In this document: in pieces, positions 34,894-50,496 of the stretch
Position numbering within the stretch: position 1 is the first letter of the stretch
Layout of the letters: each line of letters opens with the position of its first letter
From: Powellomyces hirtus
Taxonomy: Eukaryota > Chytridiomycota > Chytridiomycetes > Spizellomycetales > Powellomycetaceae
Direction: 5' to 3'
Length of the DNA: 64,000 nucleotides
NCBI GenBank assembly: GCA_025526995.1
Contig: JAHLKG010000007.1
Location: 1-64,000, forward strand
The notes under the pieces: generated by a model
Told to the model about the DNA's origin: nothing
The model's input: the letters and a program-made list of their open reading frames with translations, nothing else
The model's database searches: none
Translations under genes and position numbers: made by a program

Positions 34894-37800
34894 TCAACCC
34901 TTGTACTTGTCCTCCATCTGCATGCGCTTGCTCGGATCCATCGAGTTTTGGATCCCCATGAGGGTTTTCGAAACGGCCTCGGTTGCACCAATCATGGGCC
35001 GAAGCACAGCGACGGGAACCGCTCGCATAACCGCCCGGACTGTGCCCTGTGGAGCGAGAAAAGCAAAGGTATATGTCAGTAACATGGTGTCCGACTTTCT
35101 GATTTCTGAAGAGTTTGGAAATCGGGCTCATACTTTACCTGTGTTCCGCTATTTTCGTACACCTCCATCGGGACAGCAAACACTGTTCGCGCAGCAGTCG
35201 CTACATTGCGCGACAAGCTGCGGTACGCCAGCTCGACACCTTCTTTGACGTCCGACGGTTGCTCCGAATACTTGCTGCTGAGATGATCGCGGTCGCCGGC
35301 CCCACCTCCACTATGGTGCGACGCTGGGGACGAGGGGCCCGAATACGACGAGCCTTCGCCTTCGCCGCCCAAGATCTCATCAGCCTGCTCTAGCAACCCC
35401 TGCGTTCCGACCGCGATCTTGGTCCCGATTTTGATGGTTTCGCTGGTGGCGGCTTTCGCAAACGACTTGGCACCCTTTTGCAGGCCCCGGATGATCCGTC
35501 CGTCCTTCCTGTATTGTTCCATCGGCAAGAGCACCAGATCCGCTATTCCAGAACCAATGTTTACAATGGACCGCACGCCCGATACCCCAGACGCCATATT
35601 TGGGATTTGCGTGTTGCGGATATGTGGCAGCCACTGGCCGAGTACCCCTTCCAGGATTCTTGACCATCCACGAACCTAAACAGACGGCCATCTATGTCAG
35701 GTTGCTGTGCTGTCGAGATGTACTATGCCCCAATGTAGACATACCCCGGTCAGACGAACGCCTCGCAAATTCATCTCCGCCGCGTCCAGTTGAAAAAAGT
35801 TCAGCATTTCCACAAAATTGCCGCCCTTGAGGTTAGCGTAGTCCACATGTTTGGGCTTGTAGTCGATTTTGACCGACAAAGGCTGTATATCGCAGAGCTC
35901 TATGAGGGGAAACCCGCAGGGTGAGTTTCACATTCTCCGCGGCGATGGGCGACATCTCCTGGGCACACTTACGGAAGAATGTGCTTTCTGGCTCCGGTGG
36001 AGTAGCTGGTGGCTCGCGATTCGGATTTTGATACGAAAAGAATCGGAGCAGACACGTCAGAGCATCTTGATCAATATGCAGTCTCAGCGGGAGTATGTCA
36101 ACCTAATGGGACCACGGCATATAGTTAGACATTCCACACAAAAACAAGACAGGAAGCCAGGAAATAGATCTTCAGCGCACCTTCAGTCTCAGCTCTTCAT
36201 CGGCACTCCGTTCTGGATCAGGTCTGACGCTTGACAGATCCACCTGTATCATCATACTGCTAGTCTCTCTGGGCGCCGCATTGCCTTCTGGCCGCATGTA
36301 TGACAAAAACTTGCGCCATCGCGAGGTGGCCACATTATCGATGATTTCCAAATCGCGGACTTCCGCGCCGAGCTCATACGCAACCTGGGCTTGGTCAGAA
36401 AACTTGTCGAATGATACGCGGAGAGCGTACACTTTGAGCATAACTTGAGCAGAGTGGGATCTCACGAGGTCGGCGGGAAGTTTGGGTTTTCGGTGACGGT
36501 GATGGTGATGGTGGGATTGATGGTGGGATCGCGTGTCACGCGAGATGCCACTGGTGCCGCTGTAGCTGGTCGCATCGTCTCGCCAATCCTCGCGGTCAAA
36601 CGCGCTTTGCGATGGTGGCTGCTGCAAAGTCGGAAGAAAGTAATTGCCAATATCAAGAGCGGTATTTTCGTCCGTGGGGTCCGAGGATGTCTCGTTGATG
36701 AACGGGGAGAGTATTGAGAACGGGGGAGCGAGCGCCGCGGAAGCGCCGCTCGTGCCAGGTGCTGTGAAACTGGCTTTCCGACTGGTCCGTCCTGGCTGTC
36801 CTCCATCCCAGTCACTCCCGCTGGCGTGCGACTTTCCTTTGTGCTGCGCGTGCGACACGGTTTGACGAGTAAGCTCCCAGTCATACCCATCATATATGTT
36901 CCAAGACAGGTTCAGATCGCGTAGACGGATGCGGAACAAGCTATTATCCTTCCTGCAAGATTGGAAGCGCATCAGTCAAAGCTCAGATATACAGCCAAAG
37001 ACTTGTGCACGGCAGATGTAGACATGAACAGATGCGATCGTGCAAGCACAGAAACGGTACGTACCCATAAACATCAGCTGGTTTGCCATCTCCAGCCGCA
37101 GTCGCTGTTGACAAGAAATGATCAATGATCCGAAACTTGGCTGGATCAGCGACTACTGTGATTGTATCAATGGGTGCTGGTTTCCGAGAGGGAGACAACT
37201 TCTGCCCTGCACGAGCTGACGGAGTACGTGCAGATGGAGAGTCACCGACGCCGAAATCGTAGTCGTCCGAGCTCCCAGGGGACAAGGTCCCGTTCCCCTT
37301 TCCATTACCCCCATCCATGGACACGGGGCTGAAGCTATCGTCGATAGACTCCATTTGCAGGTCGCATGAAGACTGTGCATCACCTTCCCGTCCGTACAAG
37401 GCCCCAGGCGGCGGTCCAAACGCATTGTCATCTAGCGAGTCTGATTTGATGAATTTTAGCTTTGCCCAGCGCTACCACGATAGCGAATGTCAGATCTCAC
37501 CTAGCACATCGCCATGTATTGATTTTGACATGATGTTGACGGGATCTCGCTGGTGAGTGGGCTCAGCCGGCCCGATCCTGCGCAAGCAAATTCATAAGTC
37601 AACGTTATGGCTCACGGTCATCTGCATGGCTTACTTCTCAACTGGCGAGTCTCGCCCTTCTGCAATATATTGGCACAGTGACAATAGCGTTTCGAACGAG
37701 TCTGCACAAGTATCGATAGTCACATGGTTATTGGACAGATCAACCTATTTACAAACGTTAACTGAACGCACTGCGATCGAGGTATAGGGCAGCCCCGTAC

Positions 37801-40800
37801 ATACCTCTATGTTTGGAGTTATGTTGCCACTGTTTGTTCTGATGGAAATGTCAAAGAAATCGCAGGAAGCAACATTGGCAAAGCCCTCCGCCTGCAGATC
37901 CAGGAATCAACGCGTAAGACGACTATTTCCAGATCCAGTGTAAGCGATTTGGTCAACCTACAAACTTACAGAGTAATGCTTCTTGGTATTGATGAAACCG
38001 CTCGAACTGGTAGCCCCCAGCTCACGTCTCGTCGCGATGTCATCGATGATGTAGAGGGCTGCATTGTACAGCAAAATTTTAAGACTGACTGTGGGGGACT
38101 CAGGAATGAGGTTGCAGGAGAGCTAGATGCCGCAATCAAAATGCATATGTTCAGCGGGCAGTCTGACGTGATTGTGGCATTGGAAAATAGAAGTCTGCTA
38201 TACCTTCACGCTATCAAGCACTAGCGTGGCATGCGCAGTCATGTTGAGTGGCTGATATTCGACGCACGCATCAGAGAAATTTACGTGGAGCTTTGTGAAC
38301 CTGTTCGTCATATCTACTAGAACCACCTTCAGAAGCTGTCAGTCGGGTGCCTGGCCGGCCCATTGCGAAAGGGCGTTCCCATGCTTCAGCACAAACCTCT
38401 GGGGGTTCTTTCAGAAAGTTGGCGATGTCTTGTGCAGTCCTTTGTATGATGGTAGATTGTACAGCAAAGGCGTCCAGGTTGATGGAGGCCCAAGTCTCCT
38501 TCATATTCAGTTCTTCGTCGTAAGTGATGGAAAATGAAGCTGAGAGCATTTGCTTAGGCTGCAAAAATGATGGGTAGGTCCACATAACAGCCATTGTGAC
38601 AGCCCCAAATCCAGGGTCTGCGGTATTGATAAACATACCTGCAATGACTTGGGCAGAGTCCTGTAGATGCAGAGCGCATTTACCTCCTCAGAATCAGTGG
38701 CAGCTCTACTCAGTGCAACATCCTGGGCATCTATCCACATGTACAAGGTCGACTGGACTCTGGTGTGAGTGGCCGTGAACTTCCAAATATGGTGAGCCTC
38801 TCTCCAAGTGTTCCCTACCTTTTTCTCGTGACCACTGACAGTGAACATTCGCAGACCATCTGCCGCACAAACGTATGATAACTCATTTTGCGACTCACTT
38901 GATGCTTGTGCAGCATCCTCGACCGATACTGTATGTATCGTGGCCTGTACTAAAAAGAAAGCACAGATCAGTAAACACCGTTCGCGGACCGTATTCCCAT
39001 AATACACGATAACTCAGCATACAGGAATCACATGTAGCTACGATGCTGATGCTAGAAGGATTTCGTGTTTGGGGACTTGATGCCGCAAATGACGTTGTTG
39101 GATTCGGCGAGTTGCCCATGCTGTCTTCAGTCGACGTCGATGATCGTGTTGTGCCAAATTTGAGTAGAGGCGCTGCGGCTTCCGGAACCTTCCCGCTGAT
39201 GGGATTTGTGGGCGGCAAATCAGCTTGGCGGACAGTCAGCTCGTTGAGAAGAAGCTGTATTCCATCATAGTCCTCTTTTTCCATGTTCACGAAACAAAGA
39301 GGCACATGGCAGTCAACATGTATCAACTGTTGTGTGTGACGATCAGAGTACTTGAAATTATCTCGGTGTGCTAAATAAAGAGGGAAAGTAAAACTTACCG
39401 CTTCCTCGATTGTCCTCTGCTTGAACCACAAGAGGGCATTTTCGTCGTCGTTGAAAAGCCTATGTTCCTTGCCCTTCACACCGGCATTTGAAGATCCTAG
39501 ATCGTACCAGCTTTGGAGTCCATATGTGCCAGCAGGATCCTCATCGGTATCGCGATCAAACCTCAGTCCCGTGACACTTGGGTGAATGTCAATAGAGGGT
39601 CGCTGCAACAGTGAATCACATATATGCGGTGTTATTGTGATCTCAAGACTAGGCGGAGCTCCCGCATCACTCTTCTTATTCGCGAGGGGCTTTGTAATGG
39701 AAAGGAAGGGTCTGAGCACGAGCTCTATGGGGCAGCAAAGCTGGTTAAGCACAGAAATTGCCACGTATGGATATGAGGATCTGGTTACCAGGTGATCCTT
39801 TGCTTCTCTTTGCAAGAGAGAGCCCCGCAGTGTGACAGTGAAATGTCCAATGTCGAACCTCGTTGGCTTCATCGGTCAAACAACCACCCAATGGTGATAA
39901 AGGCCCTGAGCCGATGCTAGCGCGACGCCCGACTGTGTGCTCGTTGACTTCAGAGTACGTTTCCACACGGGCGGCAATGACATCAACCCATAGGGTATTG
40001 ACAGGTCTGTAGAGACGATTAGGGGCAACCGGTAAGAGCGGGATACCCTGACCGGATTTGATCACACTTACTCGTCAGCTTCCGGTACTTGGGTTCCGTC
40101 TTGCTGAGAAACAGCCAACCACGCACGTAGCAAAGCAATCTCAATGCTTACAACTCGCTTATGAGTCTCGAACTCCTGTCATGGAACATGAGTTCGTATG
40201 TTGAGCATCGACAGTCTGACCTCGGACCACAACTTACTCCGCTAGTACTCTGAGCTAGATCATCCATGATACCTCCGACAGATTGCCCGACGCTACATTG
40301 AACGGCGTTACGTTGGAAAACTAGATCTCATTATCACTCAGTAAATCCCAGTACCTGCTTAAACTATCCGGAAGCGTTTCGGGCATTCCCGCTTGCGAAT
40401 TCCCCTTTTGTGGCATAATGCGTCGCAATCGATCCAGCAAGGGCACGCTCAGGTACACATGCAAAGGAGCCAGTTTGATGCAAATCTCCTCAACGTTCGA
40501 CTTGCCGCCTCCAGCATCCACATTGGAAGTCCCCGACGAAGGTCGTTCCACGGAAAGTGAGATTGCATAGGTACGAGATTGTTTTACATCTAGCGGAAAT
40601 GCCGCGGGCAACCCGCCTGGACCCTTCGTCAACGGTCTGTAGAGATTTGCTAACGGTGGTTGTGACCCGCTCAGTTGCGCGTACAAATCAGACACTTTCT
40701 CTACGTTTGCTCCCAGCTCGAAGACCAAGATGGCGTGGTAACTTCCGACCTGCGCACCAGATGTTTCGGTATCTGAAAGCACACAGAAAAATCAGCATTG

Positions 40801-42683
40801 AATGGACTAGAGTTTGCTTTCCTGACGAGAACAAAGGCAAACCTCGTCTGGGACTCGAACGCCACTCTGAGATGGTTGCGTCTCGAATGAGTAAATCGCT
40901 ACTGTCTTTGTCCGACTTTGTCGCTTTGCCCGTTTCGTACCCGACCAAAGCCAGGATATCAGAAAGCCCGATCCTGATGTGATCTACCTTCAATGATTCG
41001 CCAAGTATATCATCCATCGATATAGTTCCAGTGTTCAGTCTCGTGTTCAACTTTGTCACAAAGCTCATCGAAAGGTCCGTCGGAAAATCTGCAGCATGAC
41101 GGGCCGCGTTCTTCCCACCAAAGTATAGCGTGTAGAACTGTGTCGCGTCAATCGATGTATGCGACCGCTGCGTGATTAGGTATACACTCATTTGCGTGAT
41201 GCCCAGTCTTATCCGGAGATGCCGAGGATCCGGAGTGTCAACATCTGAGATATACTCGCCGGCAGCTGGATATCCGTGATTTGGCCAAGATCCTCGCTTG
41301 GTTTCAGAAGGTGATGAAGGACTTCGATGACTTCCAGGGGAAGAGGCAGATCTGAAATTGATATCACTATCATCGCCATATTGCCGGTTGCGGGCCAAGA
41401 ACGCTTGCCCTTCTCCCATCAGATCAAAAACCTCTGACATCACCACGAGTTGTTCCGGCAAGATCAATGCGCAAAGCGAGTCTACCAATATTTCGACATC
41501 CAACCTAGGGGCGTGGAGGCGCCCGTCAGAATCTGTCGAAGTGCCCTTCACAGTTATCCGAATATTGTCCTCTTGCTTCGTCGAGGTCGAAGCCAGAATG
41601 GCCGTATATGAGTATGATGGCTGAGTTGTGGGTTTACGAACTCGTGAATCTCTCAAATCGACACCACTGTGTCCGGTAGGATCCTCGACACTAGTTTGGT
41701 TCAAACTGATCGTGATCCCGGAAAACCGAATTCTCTTCTGTCGGTCTTCCGTCATTCCACCTGCGTAGCTGTCCTGATCTGCCTCGTTTTGCATCGTGGA
41801 TGTCTCATCCTCATACATCAAGAATGGGAATGTGAGGTCCAGATGATATTCTTGGCGAAAGTCCGACTCGATTCCATCCGCGATTGAGTGATACGATCTG
41901 TGTACTATCCGGATTGTGGTATTTTTGGCAGTGACCTTGACCCTGGCCAGGATCTTGTCGATGAGCCGGGTAAGTACCTGGATACCCTCCAATCCACTGG
42001 GAGACGAGCCAACTGGAGATATAGGTTCTCCGGAGCCAGGGATTTGATCCATAGTGGGACCAAAATCATCGTCTCCTGATATTTCACTTCTGAGGAAGTT
42101 TTCGGCAAAGTGAACAGATGAGGACATGATATGACTCTCCGACATTTGGGTAGATTTGGATAAACCTGCAATGTGTTGCGTGGGGCCCCGTCAGCACATA
42201 TGCCAACAAGAGATGGGCGAGCTGAAGAAGAGCTAACCATTTTCTGGATCGTCCATTATCGATGTCAGCTCCATATGCAGCCCATCCAGCTCCAGTGTAC
42301 AGTCCGAGTTGCCCAGGTCCTTCCATGGTATAAGGGCATTGATTCGTGTTATATGCCCATCCGTCACAATGAACGGCAAGTCTGCGGTAAGGTCATTCAG
42401 CACCTACAAGCACATGACACATGCCGCACCGTCAGTCAGCTCTGAACGGAACAGTTGCTTGTGTTCCTAATGAGTGCGTGCGTCAGCGTGGTGGCCCTAC
42501 CTCGAGGTTCAGTTCCAGATCATGCAATGAGACTTGACCCCTCCCAAACTCCACGTCAAGCTTGTCTAAGTCAATCTCTGAAGCCAGGAACTGCCCTATC
42601 GCCCGTTTCAAAAGGAATTTCAAAAGCCGCTTCTGCAAACTCTGAGGAATTGACCACGCCGAGAAGGGCCAGAATGCCGACAT
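34894..42683 (-). CDS. ATG2: ATG2, autophagy lipid-transfer protein
   Basis: A many-exon gene of 7.8 kb. Exon 1 (42683-42501) gives an amphipathic chorein N-terminus: [20 protein letters not shown] then [24 protein letters not shown] sequence. Exon 2 (42403-42238) continues [20 protein letters not shown] and ALIPWKDL. Exon 3 (from about 42174) has [20 protein letters not shown], typical of ATG2. The C-terminal exons carry the ATG2 amphipathic/C-terminal region: [20 protein letters not shown], then [20 protein letters not shown] and the end DKYKG at 34894. Family role: a rod-shaped bridge that moves lipids from the ER to the growing autophagosome, partnered by ATG9 and ATG18/WIPI. At least ten further introns fall between 34.9 and 40.3 kb; I did not resolve each. 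VPS13 shares the chorein fold, but the C-terminal signature fits ATG2. Confidence 0.88.
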
Positions 42684-43149
42684 GACGGGGGTGAAAATGT
42701 GGAATAGCCTTTGCCTGGGAGACGACTGTCAAATCAAAAGGTTGAGACCGAGTCCTTACTCATTGGAGTGGTTGTTATGTGTATTTAAATGTTAGTTTTG
42801 GTCTTGTATGGTATTTGTGTTTTCTGTGTTCTTGACGAAAGCCACTTTTGAGTAAAGCATGGAATGGAGGGCATCTGCGATGGATGGACGCGTCAGAAGG
42901 ACGCGTGACACATTCATGGGAAACCCCTGATTTCACTGTCGATTTCACTCCTTCCCGTTAAAATACTGCGAACATGCAGCTGTTTTAACTATGGAGACCG
43001 CCAGTGTGAAACAGCCCAGAGTCTTGTAAATACAGTATCATTCCGTAACATACACAAAATCTCACTGTCCAAATGGAAAGGCCTCGCAGCCTAATGCGCG
43101 GATGCGCCATTGCAAGACTCTCTTTGGAAGTTTGCTTTGTATGACATGT
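42684..43149. promoter_or_regulatory. ATG2 promoter and VPS4 3' end
   Basis: About 465 bp separate two head-to-tail minus-strand genes. TTTAAAT-like AT-rich sequence lies near 42781-42790. Nothing coding is seen. Confidence 0.4.
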
Positions 43150-44963
<1,814 letters not shown>

Positions 44964-46241
44964 GGCTAGCGCAGAAGAGGGAGGAGTAATGCATCAGACC
45001 CATGATCGCTACAAGAGAGTTTTACTGAGACGTACCTAAGGACGAATAACCGAAGCAAAACGGGCAAGACGAGGGGACGAGATGCTTTTTCCTTTTCTCG
45101 GGTGACAAGAATGGCTTATGCCAAAAGATATGCTTCTGCTGCCACCACGAAAAAAAAAACAGTCTTGGGCAGGCGATATCGGAAGGTTTTCTGTTATTGG
45201 CACTGTGTATTCTATTTGCAATACGCTGTTCCCAGAGCCGACGATTTGCGAAGAGAGGTCCTTCAGCCTGGTTGTCCTTCCGCCTTCTCGAGAGAGACTG
45301 ACTGACTGCACAATTAGGATGAAGTAATGCTGACTCATCCTGCCCATATGTAGGATGTGTGGGTTCAGCCTCATCGTACACTGCTGTACTGTCAGCTGTA
45401 CTACTACTACTGTAACGGAAGGAAAGTTCTTAAGGCGAGCGTCTTTTCTTTTTCTTTTAAATGGTACCGACCGAAGGAAGGTCAGCATTCTGAATACAAG
45501 AGGCTTCAAGCTACATTGCGGATCAGTTACGGTACTGTGACACGTAGACCTGTGAAAAAGCGAGTGGCGAAAGGGTGTCACCAAGCATGTTGATTGCCGT
45601 TCGAGAGATTTGCGGTGGTGTGCATGTCGGCTAGTAATGTCTCATCTTCATAAAGTTCAGCATCTCCCCTTCTCCAATGACAGAGCGACTCTCAGCCTGC
45701 GCTCGCAACTCTTATTGTCCAGTGCTCGGTTTTCTTGCCTGCTGCCAAATCCTTCCTGATGGAATGCAGAGAGCGGTTAAAGTTGTTGCTCGCTTCAGTG
45801 TCTCAGCTTCTTAGGGTTAGGGCTAGGTTAGGGTTATTTTCAGCTTCTCCAGAATACTAACAATTTCTACGGGCGGAGCATCCTGAGATTTGCCACCTTG
45901 GGCGCTGCCCCAAGAACCCCGATCCGCTTGCTGTTGCACTATTGGAATGGCAAACCGCGCCAGAACAAAAGTGCTGTCGATGAAGAAGTGAAGAAGGACA
46001 TACAGACTGCAGTTATCTCACCCGCCAGCTAGAAGTCAAAGATCTATCTATGTACGGGGGCTATTTTGTGTGTTTTGTGTCTCCTATCTTTTTATTCAAG
46101 AAATCTATACGGCTGGATCTATATCGACATAAAACCTAGACCGTCGATATCGCGGCATGATATCCGTCGCTAACATCAATCTACAAGAGCAGAAATCGGT
46201 CAGCTTCTTAACATTGCTTTTTGAAAAAGGTCCTGAATCAC
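44964..46241. other. intergenic, VPS4 upstream region
   Basis: About 1.28 kb without a supported gene. Frames up to 182 codons at 45036-45584 (-) have no recognisable domain. A short telomere-like tract lies at 45811-45836. Confidence 0.45.
45811..45836 (+). repeat. interstitial telomere-like TTAGGG tract
   Basis: The stretch reads TTAGGGTTAGGG, then CTAGG, then TTAGGGTTA: three or four degenerate copies of the TTAGGG unit, in non-coding sequence. It is too short to be a telomere end. Confidence 0.7.
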
Positions 46242-49200
46242 TCACTTGACATGCTCTACACATTCATCAAAAATATTTCCAGGTAAAGAATCGGATCCAG
46301 GCTCTTTGGCTTTGCGGAATCGTTTCTCGGTCTCGGTTCTGACATAGCTAGGAAGATTGATCTCGTTCATTGATCCGGGTGTGATGAAGGCGTCCATGAT
46401 GTGCGAAGCGCACGACAGCCGATCGTCCGCTGTAGCGTGGTACTGAGCGCCCGATCTAGAATTTGAACCCACCAGACGGGCGACGCGCGAGCGGAAGTCC
46501 TCTGCCGCGGCGAGGAAGAGAAGGTTCTCCACACAGTACTCGTGTGCTGCAAACTGCGACAGTGCAGCCAATGATGCTGGGTTTGCTAGCGTCATGTCAA
46601 GATCGCGTGTTGGGTTCAAGCTCACGGTCCCGGGGCGTTTCAGAAGGCCACTTGCATTCCGGTCCACAAACCGGTTCCCATCAGGCCGCCGTCCGCCTAC
46701 GCTCGGTTCCGTACTCCCATCCGCTGAAAACAGCGACATGGGCAGGTTCAGCGGCTGGGATCCCATTTGCACCGCGGGATCGTCGCCCTCCATCCCAGTA
46801 TCCAAAATTTTGCTGAGCGCAACGGCATAATCTTGCTGTTTCGTTGTTTGTAGTTTCTGTTGTTGCATGGATATTAAATTGGAGCTTGCGTTCCGCTTCC
46901 CGGCCGGTTCAAGACAGCCTCCGCTGTCAAGCGGTCCGGTGGACAGCAAAGTATCCCTCGTTCCAAGGCCGACCTTGCTTGACCATTTAGCAATATGGTG
47001 CCCTATCGCTCTTCGAAGAACGCCCCACCCGCGCACTCCATCCATGTCCGCCCACGAAGAACGTCTCGGGATTATCAGATTGTGATCTGTTCCTTCCTCA
47101 GTGGCTCGTCCATGCTGCGCCTGTTTGCGGCGCACTTTATCTATTGCGGAGAAGCGCAAGCTCTCTTGGACTCTCGGTATCAGGGCCATCACTGATGGGT
47201 ACACAATCACTGACCCCACAGCCCAAACACCTGTGAGCCCTTGCGCCCTACCATGAAAACACCACAATTAATTTCCCTTCCTCTCAAAAGCTGTTCGGAA
47301 GTCAACTACTCGTATCGAGATCTGCCGAACCACTCACCAGGCGGACACCCATTGCGCGTCCTTACTGGGTGAATAGTGGTTTACGAGAAACGCAGCCAAA
47401 TCGACGGACACCCCTACGGTTGTTCCCACGATCTGATACTTTAGTCCAAAGCTAGCGCAGTCGAATCGGAGTAGTTAGCACGTTGCGCTTACTATTCGTC
47501 GTTCCCCTGCAACAGGACCTACTTGTCGCGTGGGAGCCACGGAATTCCCAGTATCAACAAAAGCACATCGGCTAGTCCGACCTGATACATCGCGACGTAG
47601 GCAAGGTATTTTATGATGTCGCCCTTCTCGTATGCATACACGACGCCGTATACGTTCAATCCCCAGGCGGGGATACCGCAAACAATAAAATACACCCAAG
47701 CCATGTGTGGCCGCGCCCAGTAGATTGCGCGCCGCAGCCGCTCGGCCGTCTGGGCCACACTTTCCTGCGTCGCATAGATAATTGGTTGTGGCGTCAGTGA
47801 CATGCTGTCGGCGAATTGGCGAGATGCCTTGCTACGTGCAATTCCGTCAGCGGCATGGTCGGCGGCATGATGCTCTTCGGATATCTCTCCGAGCGCGGGC
47901 GATGTCTCCGGGCCTGGAAAGCTTTCTACAATTGTGCCGCAGTAATGAGATGACTCTCCACCATGTCGCATCGCTTCTTCATCGCTTTCTCTTCTTCCAC
48001 CTTTGATGGAACTGCCTCGTGCTCCTATGCTGACGGAGTTTGACTGAACATCGCCAGACTTTCGCTGTTGCCGCGCTTCTTCAGCGAAATCCGTAATTTC
48101 GCCCCCGCGGTACTGGAAGATTACAGGGATCTCGGTTTGGAGTTGCACTCTGAGAGCTTGAACTTTGGCTCTGCGATTGTATAAGATCAATTTTGGGATC
48201 AAAGAGAAAGCCATATCGAGAGAGCAACACTTACTGAAGGTAATGGCTATGGGCACAGAGAAAGAAATTGTGTGAGCACATCTCAACCAACCACCATCGC
48301 AACTGGCATACTGCCCAACAATGCAACTTACACTATAATAAGGGCGTGTAATCCACACATCGACAAGGTTAGTGACAGAATTTGTAATGATGCCCAGATG
48401 CGAATCCTGATGGGACTTTGGGATACACTGGATTAGCGCAGACACTTTCCGTGCGTAAAACCCAAGTATTCATACTCAAGGTTGCGCAGGTCCTCGAAGC
48501 AGGTGTAGTAAAACATGTTCAACACACTGAATATGACGAGCGTGGTGGCTACGATGACCGACATCTTCCAGTCCTTATGGCGCACCATCCGCTCCTTCCG
48601 ATGGACAATCTAGCGTTAGGGGGGGGGGGGGGGGGATTCCATCAGCAATTGTAGGCCTCATAACTTTTTCTCTCACACGTACATATATTGGCACGAACAC
48701 CACGATGAACAGAATATGGATGGCCCCGAAAACGAGGTCGCGCGTTTCTTTGACAAGGAACAGGAGGTCCGTGCCAAAAAAAAACAGTCCGATGCGGTGC
48801 CGGTTCTCTTCCAGGTAGACCGTGCAATGTTCGAGCAAGTCTGCTTCTAGCTGCCAAACATATGGTAGCGCCAACAAACGTGAGAATCCTTTCCGCCAGA
48901 TCATCCACATCAGACAAAACAAGCTTTGCACCTTGACTATATCAGCGAGGTCTGGACATTGAGCTGGTACTGCGCAAGAAAAGTACGGTGCTCGCATAGA
49001 CTCCGCGTTTTTGAATGCCCCAGAGCAAAATGTCTGTCATTCAACCAATCAAGCGAAACGGCGTCAGCAAAAAAGAAAACATTGCGGACGGCACAAGTCT
49101 GTCGCTGAATCGGTGGCTAGTTACCTCCACACTTCCTGACGCAGCGATCATACAGTTCATCCCACATTGTGACAGCTGCCCTGTTATAGGACAGGTGCAG

Positions 49201-49256
49201 AGCAACAACACCAGCAACAGGACTGACAGTACTCGCCACCTTCGGAACTGCCCCAT
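46242..49256 (-). CDS. seven-transmembrane RGS protein (GTPase-activating for G-alpha)
   Basis: The predicted start at 49256 gives a signal peptide (VLSVLLLVLLLCTCPITG) and a short Cys-containing ectodomain. Helices follow over several exons: FGAIHILFIVVFVPIY, WKMSVIVATTLVIFSVLNMF then FYYTCFEDLRNLEYEYLGF, and AWVYFIVCGIPAWGLNVYGV with YQVGLADVLLLILGIPWL. A roughly 120-residue Ser-rich loop lies between (about 48150-47750). The last exon, ending at 46242, holds the RGS box: FAAHEYCVENLLFLAAAEDF, SHIMDAFITPGSMNEINLP, SYVRTETEKRF and NIFDECVEHVK. The 7TM-RGS architecture is known from plant RGS1 and some fungal receptors (GprK type); the RGS box speeds GTP hydrolysis on G-alpha. Exon joins were not all resolved. 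One intron contains a G17 run (plus 48619-48635). Confidence 0.75.
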
Positions 49257-50496
49257 CCCTTATTGGGCCCTGTTTTTGCCAACGTTGAAATGATTCCGGG
49301 AGCCAGGCCTTCTTCTCTCGAGGATGATACGAGCTCCTGCGCGCAAGTTCTAGAGTAATCCCAATTGAGGTTCCCTCAAGAGCGCCTGGTTTGTCCCGTT
49401 TGACTGAAGTGTTTAAATTGAACGTTGGCCAGTTTCGGACCCAAACCGATCGGACAAACTGACGAGTGGCAATTCAGCTAGAAGTGGATCAAATTAGAGG
49501 TCTGCTAGACGTAGAAAGGCAAAGCCTCCAACGTTGTCAACAAAGCTCTCTTTTTCTAGCTTGCCTCCTCTGTTGAGGATTGATGCAAAAGCTGTCAGAT
49601 CTTAAGTGTGAGAGGGCGAACAAAAGCCCTGGTGAGGAGCACGCAACAGGTACACAAACGCCTCCACTCCTATGGTTCCTGGTATCACGCAAAATAAAGT
49701 ACATTGAGAAACCCTAGAGGTTCCAACGATCGGGATACCATGGCCCCCAATATAGCGATAAGCTTTTTCAACGTTTGTCTAAGAATAGCTTGGTCTACAC
49801 TGGATCTGGACATTCTACGTCAATACGTTGGCTAGCGAAATTGACGCATTGGTTTAAGCTGGCAGTCCCACTAACACTAGCATCTCTGTCATCCGCGTAC
49901 AACCGAGGAAGCGGCGTGTGTTTCCAAGGTCTATTTACTCCAGGGTTGTAAGAAATAACAATCCTCGGTTGCTCGGAGTTTGGATCGCGTAAGCGATTGA
50001 TCGCGTGAAGCTTTAGTCTCCGATCGAGTCGAAGATTTGCCACAAGTCATCCTTTGGAAGCTCCGGATCTCCCGCCGAGCCTACCGAACCAGGGACCGTG
50101 GACTTTGGTTTAGTGTCATCGTTCATTTGAGCGCTCAGCAGCAGCACCCTCCGAGCAGTCGGAGGTCGCCATTGCCAGGGCTGCCAGCAAAACAACCTGG
50201 GTCAATGATGTGTTCCTCCTAGCAGCTCCAATTCTGGAAGAATTGGGATGGGAACAATGACCAGATCCGTTTCACCAGTGGATCGGAAGCGCAATAAATA
50301 GAGTGCCAATTCACACCTGCTCAAATTGTCGCAGACAGGTAGAAAAAAAGAGGATCTAGATCGACGATGCAAACCGCGGAGCGTGGATCTATACAATTCT
50401 ACTATGTAGTTACATTCAATCATGGGTGATGGATGTGCAAAGGCATGCTGAAAGAAAGAAAAGAAGAACTATATGTAGGGGCAGGAACGCTAATCA
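49257..50496. other. 1.24-kb intergenic stretch without a supported gene
   Basis: Short minus-strand frames (49795-50043; 50013-50195, the latter with an internal start MNDDTKPKSTVPG) have no recognised domain and no splice partners I could find. No repeat or RNA gene is seen. Confidence 0.4.

Noticed and set aside
45036..45584. 182-codon minus-strand open frame upstream of VPS4
   Set aside because: No recognisable family or structured segments; likely non-coding.
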